Origin: Pedobacter cryoconitis
GTDB lineage: Bacteria; Bacteroidota; Bacteroidia; Sphingobacteriales; Sphingobacteriaceae
DNA: 64,000 nt
Assembly (NCBI GenBank): GCA_019352875.1
Contig: JAAAFW010000006.1
Coordinates: 960,284 to 1,024,283 of the forward strand
Direction: 5' to 3'
Shown one piece after another: positions 1 to 8,075 of the stretch; position 1 is the first letter of the stretch; each line of letters opens with the position of its first letter. The notes beneath the pieces are model-generated. The model had not been told where the DNA came from. It did not search any database and saw nothing but the letters and a program-made list of their open reading frames with translations. The position numbers and the translations under genes are program-made.

Positions 1-1
1 G

Positions 2-2761
2 GTTTTTACCTATGTAGGTTTGCAACCACAAACTGTTGAAATTAATAGCAGAGCTACTGTAAATGTGACCCTGACAAGCGGTACTGAACTTGAAGTGGTG
101 AACGTTGTAGGTTATGGCTCTGTAAAAAAGAGTGATTTAACGGGAGCTGCTACTACTATATCTGCCAAAGATTTTAACAAAGGACCGCTTATCGCTCCGG
201 ATCAATTGATTCAAGGTAAAGTTGCCGGTGTTCAGATGATCAATAACAGTGGACAACCGGGCGGTGCTTCGACTGTGAGAATCAGGGGTAATACAGCAAT
301 GACAGGTTCTGGACAGCCGCTTTATATCGTAGATGGTGTAGCTTTAGACGGAAGATCTGCCAGACCCAGTAATAGCGGGGGCGTAGGTGTTGCACCGAGT
401 GGCAATCCTTTAAACTTTATTAACCCGGCAGATATTGCCAGTATGGAAATTCTTAAGGATGCTTCTGCAACTGCTATTTATGGTTCCAGAGCAGCTTATG
501 GTGTGGTCTTGATCACAACAAAAAGAGGGTTGGCCGGAACTACAAAAATAGATGCAAGTGCTTCTGCTGGTGTTAGTACTATCGCAAATAGCATCGATGT
601 GCTTAATGGCGATGAATACCGTGCTGCATTAAAAAAATATAACCTGGCCAGCGGCGATTATGGTGAAAATGTAGATGCTATGGATGAAATTACCCGTACC
701 GGTTATAACCAGAATTATTCTGTCGGTATTAGCGGTGGTAGCGACGGTAACACTTTCAGAGCATCCTTTGGTTATCAGAACCAGCAAGGTATTATCAAAA
801 AAACAGACTTTAAGAAATATAGTGGTGCATTCAATGGTAACTTTAAGTTCCTGGAGAGCAAAAAACTTGGTTTGGATGTTAATTTGATTGCGAACCAATA
901 CACAGAGAATATTGCGCCTATTACTACAGATGCAGGTTTCACCGGTTCATTGGTGAGCCAGGCTTTGTCATGGAATCCAACCCGTTCCATGAGAAATGCA
1001 GACGGTTCGGTTTTCGTAGATCAGGGTTCTACTATTATTAATCCTTTAGCGATGCTGGAAGCCTCGAGCGATAAATCAAAAGTTTCAACAATTCTGGGAA
1101 GTGTTTCACCATATTATAAAATTACACCCTGGTTGGAGTATAGAATGTTGGCCAGTATTAATTATAGCACTGGTATCCGCAGAGCATCTACAAGAAGCTT
1201 TATTAACTTACAGGGTATTCAGGCAACTGATGATTTCCTTGGTGGATATGCCAGTTATTCAAACTCTGAGCTGATTACTCAGCAGTTTACCAATACTTTA
1301 AACTTCAATAAAGAGATCGCAAATAAACTAAATCTGAATGCGATTGTAGGTTATGAATACACCAATTATATCAATAAAGGTCAAAATATGACAGCTAAAG
1401 GTTTTGGTGATATTGATGTAGATTATACTGATGCTTTCCAGGCAACTGCTCCTGCGAACAGAACAATGAATTCGTTCAATGATCCGACAACACAGCTACA
1501 GTCTTATTTTGCAAGAGCGATTTTTAACTATGATAACAAGTATTTGTTAACCGCGACTGTCCGTGCGGATGGTTCAACTAAATTCGGATCAGATAACCGT
1601 TATGGATATTTCCCTTCATTTGCTGCGGCATGGAATATTAAAAACGAAAGTTTTATGGCTGACGTTGCCTGGTTGAATCAATTGAAAATCAGAGCAGGTT
1701 ATGGAAAAACAGGTAATCAGGAATTCCCTTCAGGTTCTTCGCTTCAACGTTACAACATTAACTATTCTAACGGCCAGCAATCACTGGTTGGTGTAAATAA
1801 TGAGAATCCGAAATTAAAATGGCAGTCTGATGAACAGACTAACGTTGGTGTCGACTTTGGTTTGTTCAATAACAAACTGACAGGATCTGTTGATTACTTC
1901 AACAAGACTACTACAGATCTGTTGTTCCCTCAGATTCCATTTGATCCAGCAAACGTGGGGGTTACAGTTACCTGGGTGAATTTACCTGGTCAAATCACGA
2001 ACAAAGGAGTAGAACTCACCTTAAATGCAAACCTGATTGATCAGCCTGATTTTGGACTGACTTTAGGAGGTAATGCAACCTTCCTGAAAAATAAGGTGAA
2101 AAATATTAACGGCATTATTAAAACAGGAGCATTAAGCGGTGCGGGTTTAACGGATGTAACGCTTGAAGTAATTCAGGCAGGATACCCTTTGTTTGCCATG
2201 GTAACGCGTGAGTATAATGGTCTTGATGCAGATGGTTTTTCTAAATACACAGATGATGGTTATACCTTTTACTATTTAGGCAATCCAAACCCATCGGCAA
2301 TCGTTGGTTTTAATGCCAATGTGAGGTATAAGAAGTTCAATTTTGCAGCTAATTTTAACGGCTCATTTGGTGGGAAAATCTACAACAACACAGCCAATAG
2401 CGTATTACCGATCTCTAACCTTGGGGCAGGTAAAAACGTAGCATCGGACTTATTGAATTCTCCAATTCAAGAATCTCTGGCTAATCCGATTGCTGCATCA
2501 TCCCGTTATATTGAGAATGGCAATTACTTGAAGCTGGCTAATGCAACTATCGGCTATACTATAGGTGATTTGGGTAAATCAGTGAAAGCCCTGAATATTT
2601 TTGTCAATGGTCAGAATTTGCTGGTTTTTACGAAATACAAAGGATTTGACCCAGAAGTCAACGTAGAGAAAGGCGTAAATGGAGTGCCTTCTGCAGGAAT
2701 TGAATATGTTCCTTATCCAACTGCCAGAACATTCAACTTCGGCGTAAACTTTTCACTTTAA
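2..2761 (+). CDS. SusC/RagA-type TonB-dependent outer-membrane transporter (5' end outside window)
   Basis: The frame is open to the left edge, so the signal peptide and most of the N-terminal carboxypeptidase-like domain are missing; the first readable residues (VFTYVGLQPQ...) are the end of that domain. The plug domain follows, with the typical VVNVVGYGSVKKSDLTG junction, a VRIRG segment, PLYIVDGV and ASATAIYGSRAAYGVVLITTKRG. The rest is a long beta-barrel ending in an aromatic strand (FNFGVNFSL). SusC proteins import oligosaccharides or peptides across the outer membrane with TonB energy, capped by a SusD lipoprotein. The SusD partner starts 15 bp downstream, so the two are surely co-transcribed. 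The substrate cannot be told from the sequence. Confidence 0.95.
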   Translation, partial: VFTYVGLQPQTVEINSRATVNVTLTSGTELEVVNVVGYGSVKKSDLTGAATTISAKDFNKGPLIAPDQLIQGKVAGVQMINNSGQPGGASTVRIRGNTAMTGSGQPLYIVDGVALDGRSARPSNSGGVGVAPSGNPLNFINPADIASMEILKDASATAIYGSRAAYGVVLITTKRGLAGTTKIDASASAGVSTIANSIDVLNGDEYRAALKKYNLASGDYGENVDAMDEITRTGYNQNYSVGISGGSDGNTFRASFGYQNQQGIIKKTDFKKYSGAFNGNFKFLESKKLGLDVNLIANQYTENIAPITTDAGFTGSLVSQALSWNPTRSMRNADGSVFVDQGSTIINPLAMLEASSDKSKVSTILGSVSPYYKITPWLEYRMLASINYSTGIRRASTRSFINLQGIQATDDFLGGYASYSNSELITQQFTNTLNFNKEIANKLNLNAIVGYEYTNYINKGQNMTAKGFGDIDVDYTDAFQATAPANRTMNSFNDPTTQLQSYFARAIFNYDNKYLLTATVRADGSTKFGSDNRYGYFPSFAAAWNIKNESFMADVAWLNQLKIRAGYGKTGNQEFPSGSSLQRYNINYSNGQQSLVGVNNENPKLKWQSDEQTNVGVDFGLFNNKLTGSVDYFNKTTTDLLFPQIPFDPANVGVTVTWVNLPGQITNKGVELTLNANLIDQPDFGLTLGGNATFLKNKVKNINGIIKTGALSGAGLTDVTLEVIQAGYPLFAMVTREYNGLDADGFSKYTDDGYTFYYLGNPNPSAIVGFNANVRYKKFNFAANFNGSFGGKIYNNTANSVLPISNLGAGKNVASDLLNSPIQESLANPIAASSRYIENGNYLKLANATIGYTIGDLGKSVKALNIFVNGQNLLVFTKYKGFDPEVNVEKGVNGVPSAGIEYVPYPTARTFNFGVNFSL

Positions 2762-2776
2762 TTTAATCCGGCAAAT

Positions 2777-4285
2777 ATGAAAAATAAATCAATTATAGCA
2801 TTAACTGTACTGGCGATTTCTTTATCTGCCTGTACAAAACTCGATGAAAACCTTAACGGACAATTAGGCAATGAGGGGATAACATCTGGCAATGTGTCAG
2901 CTTTGCTTAACGCAAGTTATTCTGCTATGCGGAACCCTTATCAGGGTACATACGGCTGGTGGGCTTTACAGGAATTTCCTTCCGACGAGGCCATTGCGCC
3001 TACAAGAGGTGGTGACTGGGATGATAATGGTGCGTGGCGCGCTTTGCATTTACACCGCTGGGCGGGTGATCACTCCAGAATAGCCAGTGTATTCAAAGAT
3101 TTGAATGGGGTGAGTTATGTGTCAACCAATGTGCTTAAATTTAATCCAAATGCAAGCCAGGGAGCCCAGGCGAGATTTCTTAGGGCTTTCGCACAGTTTT
3201 CTATTTTAGATGGCTGGGGACAGGTGCCTTATCGTGAACCGGGAGAGGACGTCAGTCAGCCTTCGAAAGTCCGTAAAGCACCTGAGCAGATTGATTATCT
3301 GATTGCTGAATTAACTGCAATTTTACCCGATCTTCCTGATGGACCGATCTATAATGCAAATAAAGATGCAGCGAAGATGTTGCTGATGAAAATTTACCTG
3401 AACAAAGGTGCATTTTTAAATCGTACCGCACCAACATTCGATAACGGGGACATGGTTAAAGTAATATCTCTTGCAGATGAAATTATTGCTGGCGGTAAAT
3501 ACGCACTCAGCAAATATTATGATAATTTTGCGCCAAAAAATGATCAGCTTTCTAAGGAGAATATTTTTACGGCTCAGAATCTGGGAGGTGTAGATGCCGG
3601 GGGTGTCAGAAACATGTGGATTCCAGGTTTACACTATAATCAAAATCCTAAAGGAAACAATGGTTTTGCAACTCTTTCTGATTTTTATGATAAATTTGAA
3701 GCCAAAGATTCACGAATTGGCGGGGATTATCCTGGCGTAACGAATGTTACCGGCCTGAAAGTAGGCTTTCTCATCGGACAGCAATTTAATCAAAATGGAG
3801 TAGCATTAAAAGACCGTATAGGAAATAATCTGAGCTTTACCAGAGAAGTAAGTATTATTGAGAGAGATCAGAATCACTTGGAAGTTGCAGGAATCAGGGT
3901 AGTTAAATATCCGGTTGATTATGCGAATGAGTCTACCGGACTGGCAGAAAATGACTGGGTATATTACCGTTATTCCGATGTGCTGCTTATGAAAGCTGAG
4001 GCTTTATTGCGGACGCAGCAGGCAGGAGCGGGACTTACACTGGTAAACACACTGAGAACTTACCGTGGGGCTACTCCGTTTGCAACACTTACACTCGATA
4101 ATTTGCTTGACGAACGCGGACGCGAATTTTACTGGGAAAGTGTAAGAAGACAAGATTTAATCCGTTTTGGAAAATATCTTACCCCTTGGCAGGAGAAACC
4201 GGCGGATGATCCTAAATATCTGGTATTCCCAATTCCGGACAATCAATTATCTAATCCGAATTTCACGCAAAATCCGGGTTATTAA
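2777..4285 (+). CDS. SusD/RagB family surface lipoprotein
   Basis: This 502-aa protein has a lipoprotein signal peptide with the lipobox Cys in SLSACTKLDEN. An N-terminal TPR-like part (ARFLRAFAQFSILDGWGQVPYREPG) and a C-terminal SusD part (YYRYSDVLLMKAEALLRTQQ, then RREDLIRFGKY-like text and the terminal FPIPDNQLSNPNFTQNPGY) match the SusD family. It caps the SusC barrel on the cell surface and binds the substrate. It is 15 bp downstream of the SusC gene and is followed by a clear terminator, so the pair is a self-contained operon tail. No glycoside hydrolase is attached, so the ligand is unknown. Confidence 0.95.
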   Translation: MKNKSIIALTVLAISLSACTKLDENLNGQLGNEGITSGNVSALLNASYSAMRNPYQGTYGWWALQEFPSDEAIAPTRGGDWDDNGAWRALHLHRWAGDHSRIASVFKDLNGVSYVSTNVLKFNPNASQGAQARFLRAFAQFSILDGWGQVPYREPGEDVSQPSKVRKAPEQIDYLIAELTAILPDLPDGPIYNANKDAAKMLLMKIYLNKGAFLNRTAPTFDNGDMVKVISLADEIIAGGKYALSKYYDNFAPKNDQLSKENIFTAQNLGGVDAGGVRNMWIPGLHYNQNPKGNNGFATLSDFYDKFEAKDSRIGGDYPGVTNVTGLKVGFLIGQQFNQNGVALKDRIGNNLSFTREVSIIERDQNHLEVAGIRVVKYPVDYANESTGLAENDWVYYRYSDVLLMKAEALLRTQQAGAGLTLVNTLRTYRGATPFATLTLDNLLDERGREFYWESVRRQDLIRFGKYLTPWQEKPADDPKYLVFPIPDNQLSNPNFTQNPGY

Positions 4286-4326
4286 TTTAGCTGTTCTAGC
4301 TGGTCATTAAAAAGACCGGCGATATT

Positions 4327-4369
4327 AAAAAGGTTAATCCGATTGCGATCGTGGTTAACCTTTTTTTTT
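4327..4369 (+). terminator. Rho-independent terminator of SusC/SusD operon 1
   Basis: An 11-bp stem, AAAAAGGTTAA (4327-4337) against TTAACCTTTTT (4355-4365), is followed by further T residues. It lies 42 bp after the SusD stop. Confidence 0.85.
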
Positions 4370-4388
4370 GTCGATCTTTGTTATTTTT

Positions 4389-5195
4389 ATGGATATGACG
4401 AAAAGAATAACCAGTCAGCCCAGAACTGTAAAAGTGACCAGGTATGTAAGTCCTCTGCGGGAGGGTGGCTCCATGCCTGCTATTGCAGAAGCTGACGACG
4501 ATTTTTTATATGTACTCAAATTCAGGGGTGCAGGACAAGGTGTCAAGGCATTGATCGCAGAATTAATTGGTGGCGAGATAGCTCGTTTATTTGGCTTTAA
4601 GATTCCCGAAATAGTTTTTGCCGAACTGGACGAAGCCTTCGGCAGGACGGAACCGGATGAGGAGATTCAGGATTTATTAAAGGCAAGTACCGGCTTAAAT
4701 CTCGGACTTCACTATCTTTCAGGTTCCATCACTTATGATCCGGTAGTGAATACTGTTGACAGTCTGCTGGCATCGCAGATTGTCTGGCTTGATCTTTTAC
4801 TGGTGAATATGGACAGGACTGCCAGAAACACAAATATGCTGTATTGGCATAAGGAGCTTTGGTTAATAGATCACGGGGCTGCTCTGTATTTCCACCATTC
4901 CTGGAATAACTGGGAAGAGATGGCGAAAAAACCTTTTAAGTTGATTAGTGATCATGTACTATTGCCATTGGCTGGCGAACTGGATCAGGTAGACAAGGAT
5001 TTTCAGGCTATCCTGACGCCGGAGGCGATAGAAAGTATAGTGGCATTGATTCCTGAAGAATGGCTCTGTTACGACACGCCTTTTGAACAACCGGAAACAC
5101 ACCGGGCCGCTTATGTGAGTTTCCTGAAAACGAGGTTGCTGAATTTTGAAAATATTATAAAAGATGCACAGCATGCAAGAGAAATACTTATTTGA
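4389..5195 (+). CDS. HipA-like kinase-fold protein (HipA_2 type)
   Basis: The chosen start is the ATG at 4389 (MDMTKRITSQ), giving 268 aa. The frame is open further upstream to a TTG at 4368, but that lies inside the preceding terminator. The sequence resembles the short HipA-like family usually found with DUF3037 proteins. A glycine-rich nucleotide-binding-like part (YVLKFRGAGQGVKALIAELIGGEIARLFG) is followed by LLVNMDRTARNTNML, equivalent to the HipA catalytic D...N motif, and LWLIDHGAAL, equivalent to the metal-binding DFG-like motif. Both key Asp residues are present, so kinase activity is plausible, but the target is unknown. The gene overlaps the DUF3037 gene by 23-32 bp, which indicates translational coupling. 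There is no HipB-like antitoxin beside it. Confidence 0.8.
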   Translation: MDMTKRITSQPRTVKVTRYVSPLREGGSMPAIAEADDDFLYVLKFRGAGQGVKALIAELIGGEIARLFGFKIPEIVFAELDEAFGRTEPDEEIQDLLKASTGLNLGLHYLSGSITYDPVVNTVDSLLASQIVWLDLLLVNMDRTARNTNMLYWHKELWLIDHGAALYFHHSWNNWEEMAKKPFKLISDHVLLPLAGELDQVDKDFQAILTPEAIESIVALIPEEWLCYDTPFEQPETHRAAYVSFLKTRLLNFENIIKDAQHAREILI

Positions 5196-5556
5196 GTATG
5201 CGGTGATCCGTGTTGTACCCAGGGTAGAACGCGAAGAGTTTGTGAATGTTGGTGTCATTCTGTATTGTCCAAAGTTGAAATTTCTCGAAGCAGTATTACT
5301 GCCAGACTTCGAACGTCTGGAGAAATTTGCGCCTGAAGCCGATCTGGAAGAAATTATAGCGCACCTTAATGCTTTAGAGTTGATTGCAAAGGGGGGGGCA
5401 AAAGGAGGCCCGATTGGCTTGTTAGATGCTCCTTCACGTTTCAGATGGCTTACCGCCTTGCGCAGCACGCAGGTTCAGACCTCACGTGTGCATCCTGGTT
5501 TTTGCATTGATCCATCAGTTAAGATTTCCACACTGCTCAACGAGCAGGCCGGATAG
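5173..5556 (+). CDS. DUF3037 family protein
   Basis: About 127-130 aa. The ATG at 5164 and the ATG at 5173 are both possible, and the second (MQEKYLFEYAVIRVVPR) matches the usual start of the family. The motif EYAVIRVVPRVEREEFVNVGVILYCP is the family hallmark (positions only approximate); a later segment reads FRWLTALRSTQVQTSRVHPG. DUF3037 genes are often found directly after a HipA-like kinase gene, as here, and the two probably act together. The biochemical function is unknown. The 3' end of this gene (from 5524) is repeated almost exactly at 9589-9627, about 4 kb downstream. Confidence 0.85.
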   Translation: MQEKYLFEYAVIRVVPRVEREEFVNVGVILYCPKLKFLEAVLLPDFERLEKFAPEADLEEIIAHLNALELIAKGGAKGGPIGLLDAPSRFRWLTALRSTQVQTSRVHPGFCIDPSVKISTLLNEQAG

Positions 5557-5562
5557 TAAAAA
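5524..5562 (+). repeat. Direct repeat, copy 1 (3' end of DUF3037 gene)
   Basis: These 39 bp, from ATTTCCA through the stop codon to TAAAAA, match 9589-9627 at 35 of 39 positions. This copy encodes the C-terminus KISTLLNEQAG of DUF3037. It marks the left side of the AT-rich accessory segment. Confidence 0.8.
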
Positions 5563-5590
5563 AGGCCCTGCAACAACAGGGCCTTTTTTT
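5558..5590 (+). terminator. Rho-independent terminator after DUF3037 gene
   Basis: A 13-bp stem, AAAAAAGGCCCTG (5558-5570) against CAGGGCCTTTTTT (5577-5589), has a 6-nt loop and starts directly after the stop codon. Confidence 0.9.
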
Positions 5591-5929
5591 TGTCTACAGC
5601 TATGTGCCGTATTTTTACTAAATTTTATTATCACGACTGTTGGCTTAATAGCTTTTGTTTTTATAAATGAACATCAAGACACCGTCTCTTGCGGATTACA
5701 GTAGTACCTCGCATAATCACAAAAATACCGTTTATGGTTTGCCGGAATGCAACGGTCCAGGTCGTCAACAGCTTTCGAATGCTTAAAATAAAAGTTGTTG
5801 TTAACGTTCATAGTCTATGTAATAAGTTTTAGAAAAAACACATTTAATTTCCTAATTGGTATAATTCGTTTTGCACCTCTTTTACTAGGTAATGTGCATT
5901 GCGAATCTTCAAATTAGTTTAGGTAGTCT
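5591..5929. other. Intergenic region, start of AT-rich accessory segment
   Basis: Beyond the terminator of the DUF3037 gene there is no recognisable protein family on either strand. A 45-codon minus-strand reading frame (5674-5811) is listed separately. The stretch downstream of the S41 gene end (5812-5929) shows no obvious hairpin terminator. Confidence 0.5.
5674..5811 (-). CDS. Possible 45-aa Cys-containing small protein
   Basis: Minus-strand ATG at 5811, stop at 5674-5676. The product begins MNVNNNFYFKHSK and has a charged middle and an aromatic C-terminal part, HKRYFCDYARYYCNPQ, with Cys at 21, 31 and 38. There is no signal peptide and no transmembrane segment. It is downstream of the S41 peptidase gene on the same strand (118 bp gap). 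No family is recognised. The upstream region has no clear ribosome-binding site, so this may be chance; the composition looks more protein-like than the surrounding AT-rich sequence. Confidence 0.3.
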   Translation of the reverse strand: MNVNNNFYFKHSKAVDDLDRCIPANHKRYFCDYARYYCNPQETVS

Positions 5930-7216
5930 TCAATTTAATTTCCAGCGATTTTCAAGGGCACCATGAATAATAGTATCAACTCGGATAGATGTATTTGTAG
6001 TTTTGGGAATGTTTTTTCCTGACACTTTTATACTGGTTTTTATATCTCGCCTACCAGAAATTGCCGTTATCGCTGCTTTAAGGCAAAGTTCATCTGGATC
6101 CCCTAAAATAGGATTGCTATTTGAAATAATAAAAATATCTGGTAACATACCGTCGAAGTAATCAGACCAGCCTTGTGCATTCTCAATTAAAAAGCTGCTA
6201 AGATAGACTGTATACTGGTCGATGGTAATTCCGAAAAAGCCAACCGGTTTTCCATAGGTACGTTCACCAACCAACTTGATATTGAAATAGGGCTTTAGGC
6301 AACTAATTAACAGTTCGCTCGCTGATGCTGTTTGCCCAGAAACAATGATATAAATGTCTTTTATAGTTTCCAGATTACCCTTTTTTTTAAATTTATAAGT
6401 ATTGGCGTTTTCAGAATAATTAATGTCTGCTAAAGTTGCCGCTCTTCCCTTGTAAATCACGCTATTTCCTTTTTCATCTAAGTAAGGTTGATTTTTTAAT
6501 ATAGGAGCTCGCCCATTTTGAAGCAATGGGTTAAATTTTTCAGTATACATTACTTTTCCAGTTAATGAATTGGGCACTATTAAATTGGCAACATATTCAG
6601 CTGTCTCAATGTATCCACCACTATTATAACGAAGATCTAATATAAGATGTTCAGTTCGTTCTGACGCCAGGTCTTCGAAAATCTTATCTAGATGAGACTG
6701 ATTATCAGTTAGGCGCGGAAAACTTCCCAGGGCAACATAACCGATAATCTTGCTATCAATATGCATTATTGCCGTCGCTAAAATCATCTCATTTAAAACA
6801 GTTCCAGCCATATTTGACTGGGAGCCTCTTTTGGTAACTTCAATGTAAGAATATTTTGGATTATTAGTATTGGAAGCCTCATATGGCAATCCATTAGAAG
6901 AATTGATTTTAAACTGAGAAATATCAAACAACTCTTTTTTAAAACTGGTTAATTGTGGATTGAGAGTTGCATACGTTTCTCTTGGTGAAAATTTATTGTA
7001 GGTAGGTAGCACATCGTTCCACAAATATATTTGTTTAGCATAAAGGAAAATAGAGTCGAGCGTAAACTCAGTCCTTGTACCTGTTATTGGTGAAAGGAAT
7101 TGTTCATCATTTTCAGATGGAGGCGCATCTTTTTTACAGCTTGTCAAGGTAATAAATAAAATAAAAAAACATACTATTTCATAATATGTTAAATTTTTTT
7201 TGTCGTTATATTTCAA
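5930..7216 (-). CDS. S41 family peptidase lipoprotein (C-terminal-processing-protease type)
   Basis: This 428-aa protein has a lipoprotein signal with Cys27 in FITLTSCKKD, so it is probably anchored in the envelope. The S41 core is visible: IIGYVALGSFPRL, EHLILDLRYNSGGYIETAEYVANLI, then the nucleophile region IVSGQTASASELLISCLKPY (Ser at about 298-300) and the basic segment GERTYGKPVGFFG, which supplies the catalytic Lys of the Ser-Lys dyad. No clear PDZ domain is seen between the N-terminal helical part and the catalytic core. It is on the opposite strand to the XRE regulator and the MACPF gene, in an AT-rich accessory segment. Its substrate is unknown; processing of the neighbouring MACPF protein is only a guess. 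Confidence 0.85.
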   Translation of the reverse strand: MKYNDKKNLTYYEIVCFFILFITLTSCKKDAPPSENDEQFLSPITGTRTEFTLDSIFLYAKQIYLWNDVLPTYNKFSPRETYATLNPQLTSFKKELFDISQFKINSSNGLPYEASNTNNPKYSYIEVTKRGSQSNMAGTVLNEMILATAIMHIDSKIIGYVALGSFPRLTDNQSHLDKIFEDLASERTEHLILDLRYNSGGYIETAEYVANLIVPNSLTGKVMYTEKFNPLLQNGRAPILKNQPYLDEKGNSVIYKGRAATLADINYSENANTYKFKKKGNLETIKDIYIIVSGQTASASELLISCLKPYFNIKLVGERTYGKPVGFFGITIDQYTVYLSSFLIENAQGWSDYFDGMLPDIFIISNSNPILGDPDELCLKAAITAISGRRDIKTSIKVSGKNIPKTTNTSIRVDTIIHGALENRWKLN

Positions 7217-7581
7217 TTTGCTTATTGATTTTATGGATAACTGAATTTACTTTTTTGTAAATGTTTAAGAATGGAAAATCTTTACAATATGTAAAAATAG
7301 CTACATGTTGTTTTGTAATATGATGTGGTAATATCTTTTTTATGGGGTTTTATATATTTTCCATATTTTTTTTGTCGTTCGTTTTTTAGCCTATACGCAT
7401 ATATAGTATATAAAGTATTTCCAGTTATTATGATATCATGTATTAAAATTGATATAATGTAATTTAATGATTAATATAAATATATTTAAAATTACTAATG
7501 TAGTCATTAATAATAATTTTATATTTGAATAATTGATTATAGTTTATAAATGAAAAATTATTTTTTTATTACGTGTATTAA
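7217..7581. promoter_or_regulatory. AT-rich divergent promoter region
   Basis: A very AT-rich 365-bp region lies between the minus-strand S41 gene and the plus-strand XRE gene, so it must carry promoters for both. I see no operator that can be defined with confidence and no further reading frame of note. Confidence 0.5.
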
Positions 7582-7791
7582 ATGCTTTTAGATATTGGTG
7601 TTACTTTAAGAAAGTATAGGGATAAACATGTTTATACGCAGCAGCACGTTGCTGATATGATCGGTATAAGTCGGGTTGCATATAGAAAGTGGGAAAACAA
7701 TAATGTTGAATTCACAATTAATCAGTTGGAAAAGATTGGAATATTATATAATATTCCGATAGACTTAATTATAAAACAATCATATTTATAA
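7582..7791 (+). CDS. Small XRE-family (Cro/cI-type) DNA-binding regulator
   Basis: The protein has 69 aa and is a complete single HTH domain: TLRKYRDKHVYTQQHVADMIGISRVAYRKWENNN, followed by INQLEKIGILYNIPIDLII, the usual XRE fold ending. It has no sensor or dimerisation domain. It sits between the S41 peptidase gene (divergent) and the MACPF gene (same strand, 284 bp away) and probably regulates one or both. The codon use is as AT-rich as its surroundings, which fits recent acquisition of the whole segment. Confidence 0.9.
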   Translation: MLLDIGVTLRKYRDKHVYTQQHVADMIGISRVAYRKWENNNVEFTINQLEKIGILYNIPIDLIIKQSYL

Positions 7792-8075
7792 TTCTGTTCT
7801 ATGCTGCGAAGTTCTATATGCAGTACCGAAGTTTGCTTACTGTCAGTTACGGCTGTGATTTTTTTGTTTTTTAAGTTAATTATAATTTCTGTAACTAAAA
7901 GTGATAGGTGCATTTTTTATTTTAAGTTATTAAAGAAGTGATGGAACGCCATTAAATTCTATTAGTTCGATTTTTACTACAGGTTGTTTAATCATTTTTA
8001 ATAAGTATAATGATAATTATTTGTTGTCAATCTCTAAATTTTTAATGATTTATTTTGAGTAAAAATAAATATTAA
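7792..8075. other. AT-rich intergenic region upstream of MACPF gene
   Basis: No convincing reading frame or RNA is seen in these 284 bp. They probably hold the promoter of the MACPF gene. Confidence 0.5.

Noticed and set aside
4959..5468. 169-aa minus-strand frame opposite the HipA-like and DUF3037 genes
   Set aside because: Antisense shadow of two genes with clear family motifs; its composition is not protein-like.
5426..5704. 92-aa plus-strand reading frame over the DUF3037 end and terminator
   Set aside because: It overlaps DUF3037 in another frame, runs through a strong terminator and has no family-like features.
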